Source: Pseudomonadota bacterium (GTDB taxonomy: Bacteria > Bdellovibrionota > Bacteriovoracia > Bacteriovoracales > Bacteriovoracaceae). Taken from it: a stretch of DNA of 11,959 nucleotides. The position numbers and the translations under genes are program-made. This document shows positions 4,646 to 11,959 of the stretch, piece by piece. The stretch lies in NCBI GenBank assembly GCA_023432655.1, contig JAEYUK010000009.1, positions 1 through 11,959 of the forward strand, read 5' to 3'. The notes below the pieces were generated by a model. That model was not told the origin of the DNA. It searched no databases and worked only from the letters and a program-made list of their open reading frames with translations. The stretch's first letter is position 1. Each line of letters begins with the position of its first letter.

Positions 4646-7600
4646 TTATTCATTGTCATCAGAGCAGTACAAGTGATGATTCCAGCGGAAGCCTTCAATG
4701 AAGGCATTGTAGCCCACGGCAATCGTTTTTCCAGCATTGGAGTTTTGAGCATTGTCCCGGGTTGAATCGACGATATTATAGATCTTATCGGTTTGATCTG
4801 TCTCCGATCCTAATGGTTCAATGACAAAATTTCCGAAAGCACCGCCCTGACGTACTTTCTTGGATTCACAGAAATTATTACCGAGTTCTCTGATTTTATC
4901 ATTTACTGAAGCGGTTAAAATAGGTTCACCGGTTTCCGCATCAAAATCAGTTTCAAGTAAACCGCCCCCTGGTTTATCAGCGCCGACGCCTTCGTTTGAA
5001 ACGAAGCGGTTAAAATAAACCATGAGGTTTGTTCCTCGTGGAAGGGCACAAGTTTTAATATTAGTTTGCTCTTCTGTTGACGCATATCCAGAGCAACATA
5101 AACTCGCCTTAGTTACAGTTGTTCCTAATGGGCTACAACATTTAAAGTCATTGGCAGAAAAGACTGGCTCAGTTTGAAGACCATGAGAAGTCGTAAAATA
5201 ACTTGAAATGGTGCTGTCGCCAGCAGAAGTGCGGGATGTGTAGTTATGACGGAATGAATTTTCTTGGGCCGTAAATGACTTACTTGGATTAAGAGAATCA
5301 TTCATATAATTAATGCCTGTCTTGAAAATACCCGGCACTAAGCGGTTCGCATTATCATTACAGGTTAAGGCTTCGTGAGTAATCTGCGGAATACCACTTA
5401 ACTCCAGGCGGCCTAAACGTTTTAAGTAATAAGTGCTGCTTCCTGGCTTAGATCTGTTGAGACGGCCATAACCTGGTGCTGGAGTTTGGAAAGTGATTCC
5501 TACGCGTCTTGTGCCGAAGCTTGCAGCGAGGAAAGAGTCTGGCGCCACTCGGAGAGTGCGGGTACTTGGATCAAAGGAGAAGTAGCAGACGTTAAATCCG
5601 AAGGCGGGTCCGGTATAACCACCGGTTGGGGAAGTCGTATTGAGATCGGATAAAGGAACGTAAAAACAATTCCGGACGATGGTCGCATTCGCATCTTGCA
5701 TTTGAATCAGTCGAGTCGAGATATTGTTATCAAAACTTCTTGGAACAAAACTTGGAAGTTTAATGGAGATATTTCTTCTGCCAGTGCTGTTATTGTAGTC
5801 AATAAAGACTTCTTTATTTCCGTCAGCACTTCTTGGCATGAAGTAGTTATCCAGGTTAGGAGAAGTGTAACGTGGGGTCACGGTATTAATGGTGATAACA
5901 CCATAAGGGTCATGCGGAAGGGAAGTTAAAGGATTAATAACTTCAGGCACCGTTTCGATGATTTGGTCTTTGATAGTAAACTGAGCACAAGCTCCGTTAG
6001 AGTTATCAGCTGTCTTACAGTAATCTCCATAATCCTGAGAAACCAGAGACTGTACATCGGAGATGCCGTTATAATCTATGGCCATATCGGCGAGATGGCT
6101 GATGAGTGGAGTTCTGGAGTTTAAGCAGCGGAAATTGGTTACATCGATATTAAAGCGGTCACGTCTAGTCCAGTCGTTAGAGCCGTCAGCAAATTTTCTG
6201 ATCCAGCCACCGCCGCAACATGATTCAGAATTGGCCTCAGTGAGAGTTTTCCACTGATTCGGACTCTTAATGTTTGTTCCCAAAGCATTAGATGGATTGG
6301 CGGCGAGAAAATTACTGCCTGTTCTTTCCTGATAAGCAGAAAGAATGGGTCTGGTGGCCGTGCCGATGTTTTCCACAGTCGCAAGCCGTGAGTAGCGTTT
6401 CGGGTCATTAGGAGCGGTCCCTGGAACCATCGACATTTTAAGACCAATAGTTTTAGCATCGTATTTACCAGCGCTCGAAGATGTTGGTATATCGCTGGTA
6501 TAGGTTGTGAGATCACTTCCAATCTCACGGCAGCAGCGATTCTGGTTCATATTGTAGTTTTTAAATTCTTCCGTATTTGAAGGGAGAGGTTTTGGTTTTC
6601 CCTGACCGCAAACAAGATACTCTGAGTAGTAGCTCTTCTCTGCTTCATTGCCGAAGAAATCTAGGCCATAACTCTCGGCTTGAGCGGCATGCATTTTATT
6701 TGGAGAACAATCAAGATCCGTGTGACAGACGGCGCCGGCCCTTCTAAAGCAAGCATCCTGAGCCAGAGTCCGGTCAAGAATGATCTGAGAATTAAGCGGT
6801 GCTGCTTCGATTGATTTGAAGGGAGAAAACTTCCGCATTGTATCTGAAATAGGAGTCAGAACAGTATTAGTTTTAATCGCTTCAAGACCGCAGGCATTTT
6901 GATTGGAGGCGCGATTAAAGTATCCAGAAGGGAGAGATGCCGTCGAGAACATTTCATAATTTCCGTCAGCGCCAATGACCGGACAAGAAGAGTGGCGGTA
7001 ACTACTCCAAAGAGTTGAATTACAACTTCCAATCTGATTGATGAAATCAGCTCTGCCTAAAGCATCCGGGGCCGCATGTTGGTTAAAGGGATGGGCCATG
7101 GTTGAAATGGTAGAAGCATCCGGAAGGGCCTTACCTGGTTGGCACAGACCGGTGAAGAAACCACTCGAGCTTTCGTTCATAGTCATGTTGTCATTTAGAG
7201 CAGAGCGAATCGTGGTGGTTAGTGAAGAGCCACCAGTAATCGCCGGAACATAGTGGAGTGGTCTTCCCAGAATGTTCGCATCTTTACCAAAAGTATGATT
7301 TCGATTGACCGGAATTTCTTCTAACTTCGCCGCATATCGGGCAATTTTTGAATTAAAGAGACCCGATTGATTGAGGTTCGCGCAGTGAAAATTAGGGGCA
7401 CAGGTTAAAAGTTTTCTTTTATTTAAATCTGTTGCCGGGAAATTTCCGGTATTAGCGTTACAAAGGGCCCCGGCGCCTCGATAGACACAGCGTTTGGAGC
7501 TACTGGATGGAAAACTTTTCTGGGCCAGGATCTGGTCAATAGTGGCCTCAACTGATGTGTTAGGCACTTCATTTCCATTGCCGTCAAATTCAGGCCATGA

Positions 7601-9817
7601 TGTTTTAAGACCTTTAACATCGGCACAAGCATATTCCCAACCAAGTTGCGTGACACAATCAGTATCAGTTTCACACATATGGTATTTCTGGCAATTACCA
7701 GCTTCGTTTTGATAAGGGTGATACTGATGATATTGAGGATCGTAATCGACTTGAGCGGCCTGAGTGATGCCATCATAGGCGCTTACTTTAACCACATGAA
7801 GACCTGGGCTTGCGACATCCGCAAACGGCGCATTGATAGCTAGGAAAAGTTTTTTGGATGTTGATTTGACGATTCGGCCTTTACCAATGGCAAACCATGA
7901 AACTCCATCAAAAGAACCAATGAGGGCCCCTTTATTAAATCCAAACCAGTCCCGCTGGTATCCATTACTAAAAAGAGCACTCTGAGTTTCCAGGCGCTGA
8001 AGGCGCTGCTTTTGCGCTGGTGCTGCCGCCCTGTGGGAGAATGGAATCATCGTTGGTGGAAGCCAGCAGGCCCTGCCGAAAATAGTGTCTTCGTAATTTC
8101 CGCCAGTGGAGTTTGTCCCAAGCTGATCTCTTTCGGTAGAGTGGCCGATCGCCTGAAGACCCGTTCCTGTGCTGCTTGAAGGAAAAGCAGAAAAACTATT
8201 GAGCCAGGAATCCTTGGCGCACGTTGGGCAAGGAGTATAGTAACCAGAGGTGGTTGAGATAAAGTAAACCTGATCGAGTTCCACATTAACTGTTTTGGCC
8301 GGCAAGGCCTTATCAAGCGAAACACTCATCTGACCCAAAATAGCGTTCATGCTGAAGTCTTGTTGTACCGGAAGGACTTTACCTTCATCCATATAACTGA
8401 AGGCACTTCCTTCTTGCTCAGCCCCGGAGGAGAGTTCTCTTTCCAGTCCATTAATGTCAAAGAAGCGGTGAGGAGCGGCCCGTCCGTTAACTGAAACCGT
8501 TTGGTTCGTCGGAATTGTGACTGGCCCTCCCGGAGGAGTGTAACAGTCAATACTCAAAGGATTTCCTGCATTATCTTTCACGGTGGCCACATACTCGTAG
8601 GCCGGACAGCTATTGATCATGTCTTGAAGATCAGTCTTAGCACATCCACAAGTGGTGTAGAGACGTTTCATGACATTATGAAAGTACATTTCTTTTCCAG
8701 CATCAGAAGTTAAAGTTAAACAGTCTGTAGCAGGAGTATAAGGAGTGGCCCTCCCTAGTAATTCATTGTGAAAAGGATTGGTAGTGGCCTGGGCCTTGAT
8801 GTGGTTAATACACTGAAAGTCTTTTTTAAGAAGAGTAAAGGCTTCAGCGTCTGATCCGCTACCTCCACCTGAGCCTCCAGTCGTTGTTCCTCCTCCAGCT
8901 CCGCTCTGAGAGCCGCCAGTTGTTGGAACAGTGGAGCCACAAATATAATAAAGCTGAGGATAGTTTAAGTAGGCCAGCGGATTTTGAATCCTTTCTTGTT
9001 CAACTGTCGCAAGTAAAGTCTGGTATTGAGTATAAGCGGCAGGCTTAATGGAGCCGTCTCTTACACATTGATTATTAAGACAGCAGTCATAGCCGCGAGA
9101 AACACAATCTGAGTTGGAACAGGAAATGGGATTGTTGACGTTCGAATAATTGGGATCAATTTGCATCGTCAAAGCATTAGTATTGACCTGACCCAATGGA
9201 ACTTCATCAAGGTAAGTGACAGTGCTTGTTGTGGTGTAGGTGACTCTTTTAAAAAGACGAACTTTGGTTGAAGTCAGAACACTCGTGCAACTTGGGCAAA
9301 TTAAAGATGGATCATACTTAAAGGTTGGAGGTGAAGTCGTGTCAGGAACATATTCCCCCGTGGTGTCTTTCACTCTTAATGTGGAACCGCAATAAGCGCT
9401 GGAGTTTGTGACATCGTCAAAATCGACGCGAAGATTTCTGACGGTCTTTTTTTGGTTAAAGTCCCAATAGGAAATAGGCACAATGCGGGAGCGCAATTCA
9501 TAGGGAATTCCACCTAAGGAATAACTACTTACCAGACAATAATTTGCTCCGCTGAAGTTCGCACTCTCTGACAGAAAAGTCTCTAAAGGAGTTCCCACCA
9601 GATAAGCATTATTTAAGTTTGAGACGTTGATGGTGATGATGTCGGTGTTACTTCCCAGATAATTCCATCGAACTGGTGTCGCCACCACTTCGCTGTCGCC
9701 TCCTCCAGGGGAACCTGAAGTCGTTCCAGAGCTCGCTTGTTTACCGCTACCCACTTCGGCCGTCGGCATACAAGAAACGAGCAAGAATAAAGTTAAGATT
9801 AAAAACCGAACATCCAT
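4646..9817 (-). CDS. Giant cysteine-rich lipoprotein, 1,723 aa, unknown function
   Basis: The N-terminus MDVRFLILTLFLLVSC is a lipoprotein signal peptide with Cys16 as the anchor. A low-complexity Ser/Gly linker follows (about 22-42). The rest has about fifty further cysteines, far above normal for a bacterium, including five vicinal CC pairs (245-246, 1095-1096, 1200-1201, 1560-1561, 1574-1575) and CPSC (174-177) and CPTC (530-533). Three short modules share C-x(2-3)-(S/T)D-x-DC-like spacing (233-238, 715-721, 1031-1037), resembling the disulfide-rich knobs common in myxobacterial-type surface proteins. A Gly/Ser/Thr-only linker spans about 299-322 and separates an N-terminal part from the main body. 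Asn/Ser/Thr-rich, beta-like sequence dominates; no enzyme motif is seen. The start is the first ATG after an in-frame TAA; AGGAG lies 13 bases upstream, unusually far. It is 156 bases after the secreted-protein gene and 8 bases before the thioesterase gene. Confidence 0.9.
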   Translation of the reverse strand: MDVRFLILTLFLLVSCMPTAEVGSGKQASSGTTSGSPGGGDSEVVATPVRWNYLGSNTDIITINVSNLNNAYLVGTPLETFLSESANFSGANYCLVSSYSLGGIPYELRSRIVPISYWDFNQKKTVRNLRVDFDDVTNSSAYCGSTLRVKDTTGEYVPDTTSPPTFKYDPSLICPSCTSVLTSTKVRLFKRVTYTTTSTVTYLDEVPLGQVNTNALTMQIDPNYSNVNNPISCSNSDCVSRGYDCCLNNQCVRDGSIKPAAYTQYQTLLATVEQERIQNPLAYLNYPQLYYICGSTVPTTGGSQSGAGGGTTTGGSGGGSGSDAEAFTLLKKDFQCINHIKAQATTNPFHNELLGRATPYTPATDCLTLTSDAGKEMYFHNVMKRLYTTCGCAKTDLQDMINSCPAYEYVATVKDNAGNPLSIDCYTPPGGPVTIPTNQTVSVNGRAAPHRFFDINGLERELSSGAEQEGSAFSYMDEGKVLPVQQDFSMNAILGQMSVSLDKALPAKTVNVELDQVYFISTTSGYYTPCPTCAKDSWLNSFSAFPSSSTGTGLQAIGHSTERDQLGTNSTGGNYEDTIFGRACWLPPTMIPFSHRAAAPAQKQRLQRLETQSALFSNGYQRDWFGFNKGALIGSFDGVSWFAIGKGRIVKSTSKKLFLAINAPFADVASPGLHVVKVSAYDGITQAAQVDYDPQYHQYHPYQNEAGNCQKYHMCETDTDCVTQLGWEYACADVKGLKTSWPEFDGNGNEVPNTSVEATIDQILAQKSFPSSSSKRCVYRGAGALCNANTGNFPATDLNKRKLLTCAPNFHCANLNQSGLFNSKIARYAAKLEEIPVNRNHTFGKDANILGRPLHYVPAITGGSSLTTTIRSALNDNMTMNESSSGFFTGLCQPGKALPDASTISTMAHPFNQHAAPDALGRADFINQIGSCNSTLWSSYRHSSCPVIGADGNYEMFSTASLPSGYFNRASNQNACGLEAIKTNTVLTPISDTMRKFSPFKSIEAAPLNSQIILDRTLAQDACFRRAGAVCHTDLDCSPNKMHAAQAESYGLDFFGNEAEKSYYSEYLVCGQGKPKPLPSNTEEFKNYNMNQNRCCREIGSDLTTYTSDIPTSSSAGKYDAKTIGLKMSMVPGTAPNDPKRYSRLATVENIGTATRPILSAYQERTGSNFLAANPSNALGTNIKSPNQWKTLTEANSESCCGGGWIRKFADGSNDWTRRDRFNIDVTNFRCLNSRTPLISHLADMAIDYNGISDVQSLVSQDYGDYCKTADNSNGACAQFTIKDQIIETVPEVINPLTSLPHDPYGVITINTVTPRYTSPNLDNYFMPRSADGNKEVFIDYNNSTGRRNISIKLPSFVPRSFDNNISTRLIQMQDANATIVRNCFYVPLSDLNTTSPTGGYTGPAFGFNVCYFSFDPSTRTLRVAPDSFLAASFGTRRVGITFQTPAPGYGRLNRSKPGSSTYYLKRLGRLELSGIPQITHEALTCNDNANRLVPGIFKTGINYMNDSLNPSKSFTAQENSFRHNYTSRTSAGDSTISSYFTTSHGLQTEPVFSANDFKCCSPLGTTVTKASLCCSGYASTEEQTNIKTCALPRGTNLMVYFNRFVSNEGVGADKPGGGLLETDFDAETGEPILTASVNDKIRELGNNFCESKKVRQGGAFGNFVIEPLGSETDQTDKIYNIVDSTRDNAQNSNAGKTIAVGYNAFIEGFRWNHHLYCSDDNE
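8851..8923 (-). repeat. Gly/Ser/Thr-rich linker-coding segment in the giant lipoprotein
   Basis: This stretch codes for residues about 299-322, composed almost only of Gly, Ser and Thr with runs such as GAGGG and GGSGGGSGS. It lacks the cysteines and aromatics of its flanks and looks like a flexible hinge between an N-terminal portion with a CC module and the long C-terminal body. Confidence 0.6.
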
Positions 9818-9869
9818 GTGTTTTTATGATCTCCTGCTTTCATTTTCGGAGTTTCACGTCTTTAGCTTT

Positions 9870-9875
9870 ATTGTA
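9870..9875 (-). promoter_or_regulatory. Possible -10 element before the giant lipoprotein gene
   Basis: TACAAT on the minus strand (9875 to 9870) matches the -10 consensus at five of six positions and would give a leader of about 45 bases. No acceptable -35 box is found 16-18 bases upstream. It may be a weak or regulated internal promoter letting the lipoprotein and thioesterase genes be expressed apart from the upstream gene, or it may be chance. Confidence 0.22.
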
Positions 9876-9954
9876 GCGCAGGTTAGGAAAAACTTGCCGA
9901 ATGAAGTTAACTGTCGGTTTTTTAAGTATAGAAGAGCCTGAGGGTCGGGTGATT

Positions 9955-9989
9955 TGCCAAATTATTTTGGCATTTATTTTCCAAAATAA
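9955..9989. other. Two mutually exclusive hairpins at the end of the secreted-protein gene
   Basis: TGCCAAA (9955-9961) can pair with TTTGGCA (9966-9972). Alternatively TTATTTTGG (9962-9970) can pair with CCAAAATAA (9981-9989). The central segment is shared, so only one structure can form at a time. The second involves the last codons and stop of the secreted-protein gene. On the minus strand neither hairpin is followed by a T tract, so this is not a standard intrinsic terminator for that gene. Confidence 0.5.
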
Positions 9990-11959
9990 CTGGAAGTGGT
10001 GGGATAGGCACTCTTGTAAGGAGTCATGCTGGTTGGTGTTCCTACGGCCGTATAGGGTCTATATCCTGGAGTTGGCATGTAGAGACCATAGGCCCCGTAG
10101 TATCGAGCATTAAATAAAATGGTATCCGAAATCCCCATGGGTCTTGCCCCATAGTTGTAGGGACTATAGTTATAAGGGTAGGGGTTACTGTTATAAGTCT
10201 GGGCCTGTTGGCGGCCTAGATAGTGACGAAGAACATCCGTCAGAATCCCTGTTCCCCCTTGAATCCAGGCGTCCCGAATCTCCGCGTCTTCATTGCCTCC
10301 ACTAGGGGCCACAACTGGACCGTCTACATTTTCGTTTCGGTTACTTCGAACCACGATATCGGAAGTCGTATCGTTAAAGAATTCACACAGCCTGGCCTCA
10401 TGTTTCTTAAACTTTCGATCCTCATCACAGATCACTTCAGCTTCCTTTTCAGCTTCAGGTTTAGGAGAGAAGACCACCGCAATTTTCATGGTATCACTAA
10501 ACGTCATGACAGCTTCTTTACTGACAAGATTACTGTCATCACACATGTCCATCGGAGAGGCCAGAGACTGACAACGCTGAGAATTCCACTTTGAGAGAGC
10601 GAAGTTTCTAAACTTCATATTCTCCACGTTCTCAGCAGCGATCTTATCTTTTAAAAGATTTAACTGAAGGATTTGATCCTGAACTTCAGCATGGTTTTTA
10701 TTAAACTCAGCGTAGCAGCTTTCTGAAAGAGCATCTGATTTTTTGAGTTCTTCGGTACAAGAGGCTTCTTTACTTTCCAGAGCATCGGCGTAATCAATAG
10801 ATGATTTAATGGCCGGAAGAAAACGTCCAAGGTTGGCCTTTGCGTCCCCTGTGAGTGCCGCATGCACCCCTTGAATGTGTTGATAACAACTGCGGGCGAC
10901 TTTATAGAGATTCTTGGCATTCTCACAGTCGGCCTTCTGAGACTCGGTTAAATCTGAGAGTGAAGACCTAAGATCATCATAAACAATAGAAATTTTACTT
11001 TGAACTTCATACTGCTGACGAAGCCTCGCATCTCCCATTAAAAGAAGAAATTTATCCGAAGCCACTTTGGCCTTTTTAGTGTCTTTAATGGAGGCGATGT
11101 CTTCAACAAAACTAAATCCAGGGTTATTCTCAAAGTCATCGAGCTTAGCTATCGCCTGCAAGTGCCCCTTACTTAGAACATCTTTTGAATCAATTTTACT
11201 AAAGGCTTCCGTCATCTCGTTTTGCATGTCGTTGAACGAGTAGGCAGGGGCCTCTGGATCAGAACTTTTTCTTCTAATGGAGAGCATGTTCTGCCATTTA
11301 GAAATCTGCGGAATAGAAGGTTCTGTTGTATCAATCAGGTTAAGAATTTCTTTGGACGCTTCTTCATTGGGTTTAAAGACATTTGGATTACAGGCATCCA
11401 CATCAGTTACAAACTTATTATCGAGATGCCCTTTATCACTGGCCTTACAGATCTCTTTCAGACGATCTTTTAAGTCTTTCGGTGTTAGCCTCTGAGAAGC
11501 AGGAAAGGCCTTGAGTTTTTGGATAATAGGGGTTCCGTCATCTGTCATCGTCTGAAGAAGGACCTCTAAAGATTGAGCAGTATTAAGACTTGAGACAAAA
11601 CTCATGGCCGCAACTCTCTGGGAAGCTCCGCCGGATTTTTCTACTTGCTCTTTACTTTCTTGAACCGTTTTTTTGAGCTTGTTAATTCCGGTGAGGACTG
11701 CCTCTTCGAGTTTAAGTCTTTCCAGTTCTGTTTCAATGGTCGCCAGATCCGAGCACATCTTTCCTTCTAAAAAGTCCGGATTAGTGACAGGAATATCCTT
11801 AGTTAAGGTCTGGTGAGTGATTTTTCCGCAATCGGTGATAAATTTTTTTTGAAGGTCTTTCTCGTAGGACTCAATAATAGTTCCCAGCTCTCCGCAATTA
11901 GGGGGAGAGCCGGCAAAGCTCAGAGGAATAAAGAATAAGAGCATTAATAAGGCCATACC
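9974..11959 (-). CDS. Secreted helix-rich protein with Tyr/Pro-rich C-terminal tail (5' end probably outside window)
   Basis: At least 660 residues. The frame stays open to the window edge. An ATG at 11954-11956 begins MALLMLLFFIPLSFAGSPP, a clear Sec hydrophobic core with an SFA/GS cleavage site but no basic residue before it, so the true start probably lies just upstream of the window. The mature protein is mostly charged and helical, with likely coiled-coil segments around residues 70-108 and 395-445 and about 13 scattered cysteines (21, 43, 68, 170, 189, 344, 357, 400, 414, 462, 472, 510, 524). From about 586 the character changes: a Cys-free tail with 15 Tyr and 10 Pro in 75 residues, in short units such as NPYPYNYSPYNYG. 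The domain family is not recognised. It precedes the giant lipoprotein gene by 156 bases on the same strand, so the two are probably functional partners in the periplasm or at the surface. Confidence 0.82.
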   Translation of the reverse strand, partial: GMALLMLLFFIPLSFAGSPPNCGELGTIIESYEKDLQKKFITDCGKITHQTLTKDIPVTNPDFLEGKMCSDLATIETELERLKLEEAVLTGINKLKKTVQESKEQVEKSGGASQRVAAMSFVSSLNTAQSLEVLLQTMTDDGTPIIQKLKAFPASQRLTPKDLKDRLKEICKASDKGHLDNKFVTDVDACNPNVFKPNEEASKEILNLIDTTEPSIPQISKWQNMLSIRRKSSDPEAPAYSFNDMQNEMTEAFSKIDSKDVLSKGHLQAIAKLDDFENNPGFSFVEDIASIKDTKKAKVASDKFLLLMGDARLRQQYEVQSKISIVYDDLRSSLSDLTESQKADCENAKNLYKVARSCYQHIQGVHAALTGDAKANLGRFLPAIKSSIDYADALESKEASCTEELKKSDALSESCYAEFNKNHAEVQDQILQLNLLKDKIAAENVENMKFRNFALSKWNSQRCQSLASPMDMCDDSNLVSKEAVMTFSDTMKIAVVFSPKPEAEKEAEVICDEDRKFKKHEARLCEFFNDTTSDIVVRSNRNENVDGPVVAPSGGNEDAEIRDAWIQGGTGILTDVLRHYLGRQQAQTYNSNPYPYNYSPYNYGARPMGISDTILFNARYYGAYGLYMPTPGYRPYTAVGTPTSMTPYKSAYPTTSSYFGK

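Noticed and set aside
6139..6528. Minus-strand frame of 129 codons inside the giant lipoprotein gene
   Set aside because: It is an out-of-frame shadow within a continuous 1,723-codon frame with matching signal peptide, and its translation is not protein-like.
9831..9835. Different start for the giant lipoprotein because AGGAG is 13 bases from the ATG
   Set aside because: An in-frame TAA lies between the AGGAG and the ATG at 9817, the nearby ATG at 9813 is out of frame, and the signal peptide begins exactly at 9817.
10223..10594. Plus-strand frames opposite the secreted-protein gene
   Set aside because: They are antisense shadows of a long coding frame without start signals.

Overview
The window looks like chromosomal DNA of a Gram-negative, mid-GC bacterium rich in secreted and lipid-anchored proteins. 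Three N-termini carry clear lipoprotein signals (lipobox cysteines at residues 16, 16 and 17 of small proteins), a fourth heads a 1,723-residue protein, and two more proteins have Sec signal peptides. Many unrecognised Cys-containing exported proteins, a giant lipoprotein with CxxDxDC-type motifs, and a lone EVE-domain protein together fit the Bdellovibrionota (Bacteriovorax/Peredibacter-like) or a related former deltaproteobacterial lineage. This assignment is an inference from style, not from a marker gene. No rRNA, tRNA, CRISPR array, insertion sequence or phage gene was seen, and no stretch over 300 bases lacks a gene.

Left part (1-3715). The window opens in the 3' end of an unidentified plus-strand gene. 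Its last bases overlap tail to tail with a minus-strand EVE-domain gene (229-693). A plus-strand run of small lipoprotein genes follows. The first (771-1319) ends at a TAA, but its frame stays open for 59 more codons up to 1499, one base before the next start, so it looks like a gene cut by a nonsense mutation. The next two (1501-2181 and 2242-2907) are diverged tandem paralogues with six matching cysteines beyond the lipobox. A minus-strand gene for a secreted unknown protein (2909-3715) ends one base from the second paralogue.

Middle (3716-4154). A short divergent promoter region leads to a 38-codon, extremely basic small protein gene (3787-3903) with a perfect AGGAGG site and a strong intrinsic terminator. 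The next ~190 bases, between converging genes, hold a second hairpin terminator and a promoter-like pair that together could define a ~70-nt small RNA.

Right part (4155-11959), all minus strand, probably one transcription unit read right to left: a ~660-residue secreted, helix-rich protein with a Tyr/Pro-rich tail (its 5' end probably lies beyond the window); after 156 bases, a 1,723-residue Cys-rich lipoprotein; after 8 bases, a hotdog-fold acyl-CoA thioesterase whose Shine-Dalgarno overlaps the lipoprotein stop codon. The two large exported proteins are plausible partners at the cell surface or in the periplasm. The thioesterase is a recognisable housekeeping enzyme and may simply be co-transcribed. 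The large exported pair is the best candidate here for something undescribed, but its function cannot be read from the sequence.
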